A stretch of DNA of 25,756 nt, from assembly GCA_033557675.1 (NCBI GenBank), contig JAWQRM010000245.1, forward strand, positions 1-25,756, written 5' to 3'. Of this stretch, positions 1 through 9,700 are shown one piece after another (the stretch's first letter is position 1; every line of letters starts with the position of its first letter). Source of the stretch: Coptodactyla brooksi (Eukaryota > Arthropoda > Insecta > Coleoptera > Scarabaeidae). The notes under the pieces are model-generated. The model did not search any database. It saw only the letters and a program-made list of their open reading frames with translations, and was not told where the DNA came from. The translations under genes and the position numbers were made by a program.

Positions 1-5
1 ATATC

Positions 6-24
6 TGTGTGTGTGTGTGTGTGT
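6..24. repeat. (TG)n microsatellite
   Basis: A run of alternating T and G with no interruption at the window edge. It may continue outside the window. Confidence 0.9.
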
Positions 25-229
25 AAGCTTGGGTCCTCGGCTTTACTATTTGATAGTAAAAGAAGATTGGTGAAAATTAATGAAATTAATAAACGCAGTT
101 CTAAAAATAAAAAACAAGTTGTCGCCGGTATGTGGTCTCGAGCTGACTCGCGCCAGGCGACAAAATATAGACAGCGCGTCTTAAGCTACTTTCACGATTG
201 GTGAAAGCTATCAAAGATACTTACAGAGA

Positions 230-523
230 GCTGGTAGAATGCTCAACTTTACATGCAAATTTCTCAGAAACGAAGATCCATTCACCCAAACCCTTTTACA
301 CTTTTTGTACCTTTGACCTCCCCTATCGAATAAACTATAGCTCATTCGAATTTGTATTTCGCAGTTGGCGGCATCTCCTTGTTAGTGAAAATGTCCTTAC
401 ATCTTTCAATTCTCGACAGACCAAACATGTCACCTTTGGACCGAGGGTAGCAAATTCAATGTTGAAAGTAGATAATGTATTCGTTTTGGCATCATAGTCT
501 GGAAAGCTAACTTCAGAACACAT
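230..523 (-). pseudogene. hAT-family BED-finger N-terminal fragment (relic)
   Basis: The minus strand reads a short open frame (523-335) containing K-V-T-C-L-V-C-R-E followed by F-S-L-T-R-R. This resembles the BED-type zinc finger near the N-terminus of hAT transposases and their SCAND3/ZBED/GTF2IRD2-like relatives, where C-L-V-C is followed by a Y-N-L-x-R-H-Y segment. The histidines expected after the second cysteine pair are missing. Beyond a stop codon the strand continues with S-K-V-Q-K-V and G-L-G, like the R-K-x-K-V-x-x-L-K-x-G-L stretch that follows the finger in these proteins. The family call is by eye on a short piece. A plus-strand open frame over the same bases shows no recognisable domain. 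Confidence 0.45.
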
Positions 524-611
524 GAAGAATTGACTACAAAATCTATATTTTCAAAATACTGGATCCAGATCATTACTATTATTGAATTCTTGGAGTGGAC
601 ACTGTACTGAT

Positions 612-642
612 ATTATTAGTGAAGTAGCTCTTCACTAATAAT
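612..642. repeat. Perfect 12-bp hairpin
   Basis: ATTATTAGTGAA (612-623) is followed by a 7-nt loop and its exact reverse complement (631-642). It lies immediately upstream of the open frame for the Cys-rich protein fragment. No T-tract or other terminator context is seen, and its function is unknown. Confidence 0.85.
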
Positions 643-1070
643 GCAGTGACAAATTTTATTTTATTAGAAAAATTTTATTAGAAGATTCTCTGATCAAGTT
701 ATTCTTTACGAATATTATCAATGTTTTTAAATATGCATGGTTTGCAAGTGGATATATTGAGGAGAGACCAGAACTATTTGAAAATCCAGTGGAGATTTGC
801 TTTTCGAGTGAGAAGCCAACATGCGATATTTGTGGAGATACAGCTTTTACGACATGTGCTTGGTGTAAACAATCCTTGTGTTTAAAATTTTTTTTTCATT
901 ATTTTGTCAGCAATATGTCGAATAAAAATAACATTTTACAAAAAAATAAATTAGCATTTTTCTATTGGTCGCTTTTAAACTCATTGCTAATAAATATTTA
1001 TTTGTATATCTTATATCGATTTTATTATTTAAAGAAAACAAGGATAATTTACTACATGGAACATCGATAG
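642..1070 (+). pseudogene. Cys-rich C-terminal fragment of a repeated, probably transposon-derived protein
   Basis: An open frame runs from just after a stop at 639-641 to 1070. It reads F-K-Y-A-W-F-A-S-G-Y-I-E-E-R-P, then P-V-E-I-C-F, then C-D-I-C, T-C-A-W-C-K and L-C-L-K-F-F, giving C-x2-C-x6-C-x2-C-x5-C, a likely zinc-binding tail. Similar Cys-rich tails end piggyBac-type transposases and several uncharacterised repeated arthropod proteins. There is no start codon in context and no upstream catalytic region, and the last ~60 residues are low-complexity, hydrophobic and probably read-through. I see it as the 3' piece of a dead mobile-element gene; the exact family is uncertain. Confidence 0.4.
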
Positions 1071-1734
1071 TGAGTTTCAAATAGCAATACTAATACTTAA
1101 AATTTTTGACAACAGTTTTCGTTTTCGAGATATTGGCGAAAATGTGCTTTCTACCCCTAATTTCTATCCCTTATAAATCTCTTCAAAGGTTTTTACTTCA
1201 CGCAGAAAACAAACACTGTGCTAAATTTCATCAATATCAGCAACTAACACTCGCGGAAGAATGATTTTTTATCATGGTAGTTAACCCCAACCATCCCTAA
1301 ATGTCGTAAATGCCTTATTTTACCAAAAACTTCTTGTGTGACTAATTTAATGGCTTTCTTAAAAGTATTTTCTAAATACTTAACAGTTTTATCACGTTAT
1401 TCTTACCGAAAGAGGGTACATAATATCTCCCGTAATTTCGCGCGGGATTGTATGAATGTTCTACGATTTGCAAGATGAACATTTAAAAAATTGTCATATA
1501 ATAGAGTCAGTATTCATTCTTCAAACTGTTCTCTACTGACTACTACCTTAAAGTTACTGCAGAAACTTGCGGTAACTCTAAGGTAAGAAATAAAAACTCA
1601 TGATATTAGTAAGTAGGTATTAAGTTTTATTGTTTTAACACAAAATCGTTAAATTTAAAAAAGTTAGTGATACGTTGATGGAAATTGTGGGGATGTGATT
1701 GTGTGGCTGTGGATGTGGATGCTAATGATGTAGA
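1071..1734. other. Intergenic AT-rich stretch
   Basis: No open frame or recognisable domain is seen in this ~660-nt stretch. The only structure noticed is an imperfect hairpin near 1545-1584, listed separately. Confidence 0.6.
1545..1584. repeat. Inverted repeat, 13-bp arms
   Basis: ACCTTAAAGTTAC (1545-1557) pairs with GTAACTCTAAGGT (1572-1584) with one mismatch. A shorter outer pair (AGTCAGTA near 1505, TACTGACT near 1534) sits just to the left. It could be the decayed end of a small foldback element. Confidence 0.6.
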
Positions 1735-2319
1735 TTAACCATGACTTGAAGCTATGTTATAAGATTCTTCCACCTCACATACAACACTAGAACCTTTTTC
1801 TTGATTCTATTTTGCAGATACGTTGGCGTTGTTTTTCTTGTTTGAGCAATACTTTGAATAAATGTTTCGATGGGATGCTTTTTATCTTCTCTTTTGATAT
1901 TTCTTTCTTCTTGTCTGTTACGTTTCCATTTCTCTAATAATATCAACAACGTCATCGTCGTTCTTTCTTTTTCGTGCTGCTTGTGTTTGTGGTGTAGTTC
2001 CCAATTCTTCTAATGCATTATCTAATACAATTGACGTGGTCGATTCTTCTTCATACGAAGGAACTTGTGTAAAGTGTTGATTGGATTCTTCATTGCCGGA
2101 GTCTTGTGTGGATTCTCGAGCGTTGGTATCCTGTGTGGACTGTGAATTTGTTAAATTAGTAGATCTTTCGCGATTTTTCATACAAGGAATCAAAAATTTT
2201 ATAATTTGTGTGTATTTCCACAGTAGTAGCAGCCTCGCCGGTTTTGTCACTGTTTTGTCTTCTGAGGCTATCTCAGTGATTGTCTCCCAACGTTTTCCAC
2301 TCCGATTTCGCTGTCTTAG
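1735..2319 (-). pseudogene. Harbinger-associated Myb/SANT-MADF-like protein, frameshifted
   Basis: The minus-strand exon appears to start at 2319, after an acceptor TTGTTTTAG. It opens with R-W-E-T-I-T-E-I-A-S and then L-W-K-Y, the layout of the second half of a MADF or Myb/SANT-like domain. A Ser/Thr/Gln-rich acidic linker follows, then a basic R-K-R-K-N-D-D-D stretch (2250-1918). One frameshift near 1930 joins this to a second frame, a Lys/Glu-rich region leading to F-I-Q-S-I-A-Q-T. A further shift near 1770 restores a plausible end, V-C-E-V-E-E-S-Y, with a stop at 1735. PIF/Harbinger elements carry such a DNA-binding protein next to their transposase, and a Harbinger transposase fragment lies 107 bp away on the other strand. 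The frameshifts mark it as dead. It could instead be a degenerate host MADF-BESS gene. Confidence 0.55.
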
Positions 2320-2425
2320 CTAAAACAAAGAAAATTATTAATTAAGTTATAAAATTAGTTCGTCAGTAAATTACTTAGTTATTAATCAGTTAGTTAATAG
2401 TAATGTTTTTCCATTTTTTTTTCAG

Positions 2426-3290
2426 GTATTTGGCAATGGACGATTCATTTAGAATACTAGGGTACAATTATAGAATGAGTGAAGTCACTGCTTCAAAGAC
2501 AGTAAATGATACACGCACTTCCCTATGGGTAAAATGCAACCTACATACAGTGCGGATACCACTTATGGAATAAAATGATTTTTGGCGATATTTTAGAAAA
2601 TTGTGGAAAATGCTTGGACATGTCGATTTTTATTTTCAAATTTACGTTTTTAAAATTAAAATGTCAATATATAAAATGATCGTTTACATATACCTGCTAA
2701 CATTGACATATACTTGCTGACTTTTGTCTATTTATTATTTCAGTTATGTATGATATTTTTGTTTAATTGCAAAAAATACTGTAATAATGTAAATAATGTA
2801 AAACCGAATGTGATCAACATTTTAGGTTTTTATCGAGAAGCCAATGGAGAACATTTTGAAAATTTAATACCATAAAGCAAACAATGAGTAGCGCTGTAGA
2901 AAAATATTTTTTCCTTCAAAACTGTTCATTCTCCCTTATACTTTTGTTTTCATTAAATCTCTTTAAAACCATTACCTTTATCAGTTAAACCCGTCAGTTT
3001 AAGTGTTGTAGGCTGTTGAAATCAGATGATCAAGTAGAATCCAAAAATACAAAAATATGCAGGGTGTTCCATTTAAAAAATAACCCATCTGTTACTGCTA
3101 ATAATGCACTCTGTATATTGAAATTTTAATTCAAAAGACACAATTTTCTAAAATATCACCAAAAATCATTTTATTCCATAAGTGGTATTCCTCACTGTAT
3201 ATGAAAGCACCAAAGAGGAAAGATTTTGAAAAAATAGCAATTTCTGAATTTTATGTTTATTGTGTTGAGTTTCTATGCTCACCTTACACG
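2426..3290 (+). pseudogene. PIF/Harbinger transposase fragment, interrupted by a MITE
   Basis: A polypyrimidine tract and AG (2424-2425) precede a frame reading M-D-D-S-F-R-I-L-G-Y-N-Y-R-M-S, then V-N-D-T and L-W. This is the helix-turn-helix region of HARBI1/Harbinger transposases, whose family form is G-x-S-F-x-x-I-x-Y-x-Y-R-M-G and then I-V-x-E-T. The frame stops at a MITE (2548-3197). After the MITE, from 3198, it resumes with Y-M-K-A-P-K-R-K-D-F-E-K-I-A, matching the family's next segment before W-N-F-P-N-C. One base is missing before the insertion point. The downstream DDE domain is absent, since recognisable sequence ends by about 3290. It is a non-functional relic. Confidence 0.65.
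2548..3197. mobile_element. 650-bp MITE with ~58-bp TIRs and TA target duplication
   Basis: The left end (2548-2605) starts CAGTGCGGATACCACTTATG. The right end (3139-3197) is its reverse complement with only a few differences and begins CAGTGAGGAATACCACTTAT when read inward. TA dinucleotides flank both ends (2546-2547 and 3198-3199). TA duplication with a CAGTG terminus fits a non-autonomous Tc1/mariner-type element. The interior shows no coding frame. Removing the element and one TA reconnects the two halves of the Harbinger transposase, which supports the boundaries independently. Confidence 0.88.
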
Positions 3291-3299
3291 GCTTGTTTT

Positions 3300-3690
3300 T
3301 TAATATCAGTGTTATTAAGAATAATCATTTGTTGATATATTTTGTCCTTTTTTCCTATTGGTTTTGCTTCGATGATGTTATTTGTGTTAATTCTAGTATT
3401 ATATTTTTCTCCAACTCTTGCTGACTTTTATCACTTCTTTGTCTCCACTTATCTCTTCATTGGCAGTTATTAGATTGTTCTCCAGTTTTTCTTGCTCCAG
3501 TTTGTTTGCCTTTTGGATTCTTCCATTTCGTTCTTCATGATGTTCTGCTTTTATTCTTTGGATTTCTTTTCACTACTTCGTTTCCCCCAAGTTGCTCATT
3601 AAATTTGTTTAGTACTTTCTCATATTTCTGATCCATTCTATCAAGTTTCTTCATGTCTTCCAGCGTAAGAGCTCATTTTTTTATGTTGTT
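3300..3690 (-). pseudogene. LINE ORF1-like coiled-coil fragment (relic)
   Basis: Read on the minus strand from about 3680, broken frames give L-E-D-M-K-K-L-D-R-M-D-Q-K-Y-E-K-V-L, then N-K-L-E-Q-E-K-L-E-N-N-L-I, then I-I-E-A-K-P-I-G-K-K. A charged heptad-like region, an E-K-x-x-N-N-L-I step and an E-A-x-x-I-G-K segment together are typical of the ORF1 of jockey/CR1-like non-LTR elements, where a coiled coil precedes an RNA-binding domain. Several stops and frameshifts are present. The family is assigned by eye on short motifs. Confidence 0.4.
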
Positions 3691-4014
3691 TGTCAATTTT
3701 ATAGGTATAAAAACAACTTAACCTTCTATTTCCGGAAGTGGTAAAGACCTTTCCTGCGATTTTATCCACATAAGTTAAACAAAAAATAAGATGTCGCGGA
3801 ACTACAAGTTGCTACCACTTCTAGAAAAGTGGTTATAATACTTATGAAAAAGTTACAATTTTACCTATTCCCCTCCAACATGGGATAAAACAAGATAATA
3901 AAAAAGTTTTTTAACTAAAAAATAATGATTGTTAATTTTTTTATTAATCTGTGAAATGATATCGTAAATCTGGATGGATGTAAGATGTTATTCTGATGAA
4001 ACATGTGGCGCGAA
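3691..4014. other. Unassigned AT-rich stretch
   Basis: No open frame with recognisable content. A weak inverted similarity links the AGTGGTAA region (about 3737) and the TACCACTT region (about 3814). Confidence 0.5.
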
Positions 4015-4302
4015 TCATTCAATCAAATTTTGATGGGTAGAAGGTATATTCAGAAACAGATCACAAGTTTCACTATTATCATCCTTTTGTGGTTTATCAC
4101 TGATACTAGGGGATTTGCTATTTTTCAAGATATTGTTTGTTATTAAGCTTCTACTACATTTTACTCCAGTTATCGCAGCTCTCTGAACTATCAATCTCAT
4201 TGCCGGGTTGTGGAGGACAGAGTTGCAGTGGGAAAAACTATTTTCCATCCCCCTCTCAATTTCTCTGATCATACTCCGCCTATAAGGGAAGAAGCGATCC
4301 AC
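4015..4302 (-). CDS. Hypothetical 95-residue open frame, no recognised domain
   Basis: A complete ATG-to-stop frame of 95 codons. The protein is Ser- and Asn-rich with scattered basic residues. It has no signal peptide, membrane segment or zinc motif that I recognise. Splice sites that would join it to another exon are not obvious. Because its neighbours are all transposon relics, it is more likely a piece of an unrecognised repeat than a host gene. I cannot assign a function. Confidence 0.15.
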   Translation of the reverse strand: MDRFFPYRRSMIREIERGMENSFSHCNSVLHNPAMRLIVQRAAITGVKCSRSLITNNILKNSKSPSISDKPQKDDNSETCDLFLNIPSTHQNLIE

Positions 4303-4639
4303 TGCTTATCGTAATTAGGGTGATTAATTTTAAATAATCTTTAAACATTGCTAACCGAAATCTACACTTAAAAAAAAATGAAATTGATCTACAGTTTTAA
4401 AGAGATTATTGCATAAAGATTAGGTCAGGAAATAGTATCAAATAATATTAAAAGTCAGGTATTCAAACAATAAGAATCTATTAAACAAAATTACAAAAAA
4501 GAACAAATAAATAGCAGTCTAAAGTACAGCAGTAGTAAAATATAACCTACTTGCAATAATAAACCACATCTCATCAATTTCATATCTAATACACCACATC
4601 TAATACATCATGGTAGTATGATATGATCAAAAAACCAGA
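4303..4639. other. Unassigned A-rich stretch
   Basis: AT-rich sequence with no open frame and no repeat structure that I could see. Confidence 0.5.
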
Positions 4640-5089
4640 ACAAATCAAGGAGACGTAGCAAAGGGTGTCCCAACATGCTCATCAATACATAGTGTACCCC
4701 CCTCGAGCAGCAATGCAGGCTTGTATTCTCGCATTCAGACGATCATACAGGTGGCAAATGCGCAGCAATTCGTCGGAAGCTCCATCCAGCTTCTCGCAGG
4801 CTTACAATGCGACCCCGTTCAAATGGCTGTAGTTGTGCAACATGAGCACGTTACGTCGTCGTGGCTATACCCTTAGCATGAATATAAACACAACGATTCA
4901 ACTGTACACAGTAAACTGCCCACTGAGTCCTCACACAAGGTACACGGACAGGCCTGTTCAGTGCCATCTGCGGTCCGGTGCATGCGACACAATAATCACT
5001 AATACTACAACCATTAAGTATGCACATATTATTCCCATGTTCCCGTGAACACAAATCTTGCAGGTGTTGCATTCTTTTTTCCGCCAGTG
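4640..5089 (-). mobile_element. Internally deleted Tc1-like element
   Basis: The right end is a TA (5090-5091) followed on the minus strand by CACTGGCGGAAAAAAG and then TGCAACACC, the terminus of a widespread insect Tc1-like family. Downstream, the minus strand encodes Q-L-Q-P-F-E-R-G-R-I-V-S-L and R-E-A-G-W-S-F-R-R-I-A-A-H (about 4840-4745). This is the first helix-turn-helix of a Tc1-type transposase. Almost at once, in another frame, comes R-L-N-A-R-I-Q-A-C-I-A-A-R-G-G-Y-T-M-Y (about 4740-4680), the usual C-terminus of the same protein. The whole DDE catalytic region is therefore missing. The left TIR is not clear, so the 4640 boundary is approximate. Confidence 0.75.
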
Positions 5090-5091
5090 TA

Positions 5092-5289
5092 TAATTAAAC
5101 AACTAACAAAACTTACAACTAGTAATTATTTACGGTACTTTCTGAGCTTATGGCATTTTGTCAAGTCTTAACTTAAATGAACATGCGTAATTAGCCCTTT
5201 ATAAATACTGCTCAAAAAAGTTATAAGTACTGTTGAAAAAAAAATCGACTTTGAAATTCAATAATGAAGATAGTTTAACACTTGACATC
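5092..5289. other. Spacer between Tc1-like relic and zinc-finger gene A
   Basis: AT-rich with no coding content. No canonical AATAAA for gene A was noticed on the minus strand here, so the 3' end of that transcript is unplaced. Confidence 0.4.
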
Positions 5290-5522
5290 TATTACAAGTT
5301 GCGTACTTGTATGTTTTCCATACATCCGTGTGCTTAGTCAATATATGCGGTTTTAGTTCTTAGTTGTATTTAGTTGAACATTACCAGATTGTGATTGTGG
5401 AATATCTAATTGGGAGTTGCAATCATTGTGGTCCACTTAGAAATGGTCTTTCATTTTGAATTAATAAGAATGTGATTTATGATGATGCATTTGTAAGTAG
5501 TTGAATATTTGCAAGTTACCCA
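5290..5522 (-). pseudogene. Decayed zinc-finger module downstream of gene A
   Basis: Directly after the gene A stop, the minus strand continues with V-T-C-K-Y-S-T-T-Y-K and N-H-I-L-I-N-S, which still align with the first finger of the composite module (C-x2-C-x-Y-S-T then H-x3-H). Several stops and substitutions follow. DNA similarity to the intact modules continues to about 5290, including a degraded version of the second finger. The ancestral protein therefore probably carried a fifth module that a stop codon cut off. If the stop lies inside the 3' UTR-proximal exon, this region would now be untranslated. Confidence 0.65.
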
Positions 5523-6765
5523 TTAGTACATTTTCCGTGCTTTACTATGATTAAATAATATATGCCGTTTTAGGCTGGCTTTCCAATTAGTCGCAAATTC
5601 GCATGTATCGCACTCACATGGCATTTCCCTATTAGAAGTATCTAATTGTGGGCATTTACAATTTTTAAGTGTGCACTTAAATGGTTTCTCATTTGTATGA
5701 ACGTGAATATGATTAGAGAAATGGTATTTTCTAGAAGTTGAATATTTGCACATTGTACATTTGTATGTTTTTGGTGAGTCACTATCCTGTGTTTTACTGT
5801 GATTACTTAATATATGCCCTTTTAGCAGGTGTTTCCACTTTGTTGCAAATTCGCATGAACCACACTCACAAGGTATTCCCTTATTAGAACCATCCACTTG
5901 TGAACATTTACAATTTTTGTAGGTGCATTTAAATGGTTTTTCATTTGAGTGAGTGAGAATGTGATAAGAGAGTGTATGTTTATAATAAGTCGAATAATTG
6001 CATGTTGTGCAGTTGTATGTTTTCGGCGTATCACTATGCTTCGCTAATATGTGCTGTTCTAGTTGCCATTTTTGAGCAGCTGTATATTCACATGTATCAC
6101 ACTCACATTTTCTTATCTGATTATTAACAGTACCCAATCCTTGACATTTACAATTTTTGAATGTGCACTTAAACGGCTTTTCATTCAAGTGAATGTGAGT
6201 GTGTTTCAGGAGGTTGAATTTATAAAAAGTTGAATATTTGCAAGTTGGGCAGTTGTATGTCTTTGGTTTATCACTGTGCTTTGCCAATATGTGCAATTTT
6301 AGTTGTCGTGCTTCAGTAGCTGCATATTCACATGTATCACATTCACAAGATTTTCCCTTATTAGAAGCATCTAATTGTGGACATTTACAATTCTTGTACG
6401 TGCACTTAAAAGGTGTATCACTTGTGTGAATGCGAATGTGGCGCACCAGGTATTTTTTACTAGCAGTTGAATATTTGCAAGTTGCACACTTGTAGCGTTC
6501 TTCTCCTGGGCTGTACTCCATTAACACATCGTCTTTTGGAACAATTTTGTTTGTAGTTTTAACTGTTTTTGATAGCAGTTTAACCTTCTTCAAAACGTCT
6601 TTTTTCTTAAGTGTCAATGTGCAAGCGTTAGGCTCCAACTGATTTTTATTACTATGAACTAAACTATGGGATTTTAGGTGAACCCTTGTTTTTGTAGTAA
6701 AACAACACTTCTTACACTTAAATATTTTCTGCTTCTTTACATCAACTCCCTCTTCTTTATTTGGT
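5523..6765 (-). CDS. Gene A exon 4: C2H2 finger plus four composite zinc-finger modules
   Basis: The acceptor is TTGTTCATTCTAG, with the exon starting at 6765. The first codon is completed by GG from exon 3. The frame is open well upstream of any ATG, which shows that this is an internal-to-last exon and not a single-exon gene. The first finger has the form F-K-C-K-K-C then H-x3-H. Each composite module has a finger Y-x-C-x-x-C-x-Y-S-T with H-x3-H, then F-K-C-T-Y-K-N-C-K-C, then C-E-C-D-T-C-E with H-I-L-x-x-H (C-x2-C-x12-H-x4-H). The linker cysteines are conserved in all modules. The stop at 5523-5525 is followed by a decayed fifth module. Confidence 0.88.
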
Positions 6766-9700
6766 CTAGAATGAACAATAAAATTAGTATATCCAATATA
6801 AAATATACATATATGCTTTCAAGTTGTTATACAACCTACCCTACATAATTTCTTTCACACCATTTTACATGTTGATCATATTCATCTTCCTCAAAAACTT
6901 CCATTTTGCAAAAGCAACAAACGAATACAACTGCAATGAAACTAACAGTTAAAACTAGCACAATATTTTCTTTGCTCTCATTGTTCATTACCTTCACCAC
7001 CACTCAATTCTTTGGATATTACTTTCTTTTCAGGAGGGCATTTTCCGTAATGATTCATCAAGCATTCCTCTTGCTCAAATTCCCTGCTTTTGGATTTATA
7101 ATTCTCTGAATCTAGAGCACAAAAATAATGGAAAATTAATAACAGTGTGAAGTGCAAAAACGGAGGAACAAGCGATACTGCAAGCAATAGCAAAAAAAAA
7201 TAGGAAAAAATAAGTATAAAAAATAAACAAAAAAAGCAATGGAATAAGTATAAAAATGAAAGAACAAAGAAAAACATAATTGTACATGTCTTGTACTAAA
7301 GGTGAGGGTTTGGAACCTTTGGCTTTGTAACGAAGTAACAATGAAGTCACTACTAAGAGAGGATGCTCAAATTTTGGTGTAGTTGTAACTTCGTTATTAC
7401 TATGTCCTGTACTATTGACCACTTACATGTAAGTGATCTGCTCATTGAAAAGAGTAACGAGTTATAACATTCTGATATATGCAACATTATTAATTCTAGG
7501 AAGACTAGTTTAACTTGTTTGGAAAGGGGGCTCTCTCCAAAGGGTAATGTGAATGTGAGTATTGTCAATTATTGACATATTGTTGCCACAAAAATCAAAC
7601 AACAAAACTAAGAAGTTGCCAAAGAGAGTAATGCAAATGAGTAAGCTAGGACATAAAAATATTTAAAAAATAGAAGAAAGTAGGTACACAAGGATGGTGA
7701 TTAAATTAGAAGACTTTACAGAACTGAGCAAGAATGAACAAAAGCAAATAGACCTATAGAGTTACAGAAGGGACACCAGAAATCAGAAAAAACGATGAAG
7801 AAGACAAGTCAAAAGATGAAAAGGCAAAATAAGCAGGTTTGCTGCACAAATTGGCAGACTTGCTTGGGATCATGACAGATGGAAAGCACTTGGAATTTGC
7901 TTCGTCAAAGAATGAATTCAAATTTAATTATTTTGCATGTGAACTCTGAAAAAAGGCTTTCTATTATGTATGTATAGTTTGTGCTGCTTTTTCGTGGTAA
8001 GGCTCACTTGGCAAGATTGATTATCACTGCAAACAAGCACGTTCACATCCTCTGCCAATCGAAACTTAACTACGACAAACAGCAACAACGCAGAATTTGA
8101 ATGAGTCTAAAAGGTTGGGATAGATCATCATTCACAGACTGCAGCAATTCCTGTCGGTTTGGAAGTGGTTTTGATTCACAAGCTGTGAAACTCATCTCCG
8201 GTTCCTCTGATTCAGGATCTTTTTCCAACCACAACTCTGACGTCGTGTTTCGTAACCACATGTATTATACTACTGCTTGTAGACCTATTGAATAGTCCGC
8301 TACCAAACACCAACAAATCGAGCACGAACTTCACTTACCAAACACGATTGCTTCTTTTTGTCATTCTGTCATATCCTTACATTTACCCATCTTTATAATT
8401 TCTGCTTGAAACAAAAATGTTTCACTGATAATTTTTACAAATATAAATGATAATTTTTCCGATTTTCATGGAAATTATTTACCGCCAAATTATTTAAATG
8501 AGTTTGATTTATATATCAGCACAACAAAGTATAAGTACATCAACCGTGATTCTGGAGAATGAAAATGTCTTTCTTATCACATTAATAATTATAATTAAAG
8601 AGTAAATAGTCAATAAAACAAGAGAGAAGTGCCGTTTTGAAAAGTGTTACTTTCCTATTCTATCTATTAATATATTCTATTTCCTATTCTAATCTACCAT
8701 TATTTACTACTTAAAGAAAAAAAACACCTTTGTGCAGTAAACCATGAGAAAATGGAATTGATCATAATCTTAGAGTTTTGGCCTACATATTTATGAGTAA
8801 CTTTCATAAACTTGACACACAAGGCAATCAAAAATAAACAAAAGGATAAACAAACATACCACAATAATATAAAATAGTTAATAAGAAACACACTAAAAGA
8901 ATTTAAACAATGAGATGAAAATGAGCAGAACAAAATCTGCTCAATCAAAGGTGGAACAATTCAAAATTAAAGTAAAGAAAAATACACAAATTAGTGCTAT
9001 GAAGCAGTTAAGAAAGGCAAAGCAAAAAAATATGAAGATTACAAAAAACACTCAAGACAATAACTAAAGGAATAACATAATAAAACACAATAATAGTAAA
9101 TAACAAAATACAATATTATTGAAAACCTCAGCAAAAGAATAAACAACACTAATTAAATGACAAAATAATGTCATTTACTTTAGTTAATAAAGGTGAAAGT
9201 GGAGAATAAAGGAATAGGAAGACATAATAAGAAAGGATGAAACAAAATGAATAGCAGAATACATGAAAGTAACCCTGAAATAACTATGGAAGGCATTTAT
9301 CTGAACACATCTTGATAAACCATGAACAGTGAAACATATAGAAGAAAACATACAATACTCAAAAAGAAAAAGCAGAAGCAGGAGGAACACAAAGTTCCCT
9401 TAAAAATGCTTTGTGAAGAAGGATACATCTACGAAGAAATTGCAAAAAGGTTGGGCAGTGAGACAACAAAGATAGGTGTAAGGAAATCCTGCATAAAGAT
9501 TGCGATCCATGCAATCCATAGCAAAAACTACAAGAAACCCTTACCTACAAGAAACCGTTACTACAAGAAACCCAAGAAGCCCACCCTTACAAAACAAGAT
9601 GAGCCCAGAATTAGTCACTTGGCCCTACAGGGTCCTCAAAGGTCTGCAAAAGACATCAATAAAATAATGAGAACATCTGATGTTGCAATTTGTGACTATG

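Noticed and set aside
198..497. 99-codon plus-strand open frame
   Set aside because: It lies opposite the BED-finger-like frame and shows no domain; treated as a shadow.
5822..6034. Short frames overlapping the zinc-finger array on either strand (also 6238-6429 and 17513-17704)
   Set aside because: Shadows of the repeated finger codons.
6978..7422. Hydrophobic Phe/Leu-rich minus-strand frames resembling membrane proteins
   Set aside because: Translation of T-rich intron sequence; only 7111-6992 is coding, as exon 2.
8070..8295. Overlapping open frames on both strands (minus 8261-8070, plus 8101-8295)
   Set aside because: The minus frame (S-E-E-P-E-M-S-F, L-P-N-R-Q-E-L-L) looks somewhat coding-like but is absent from copy B, has no recognised domain and no clear splice link. 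I could not support it as an exon.
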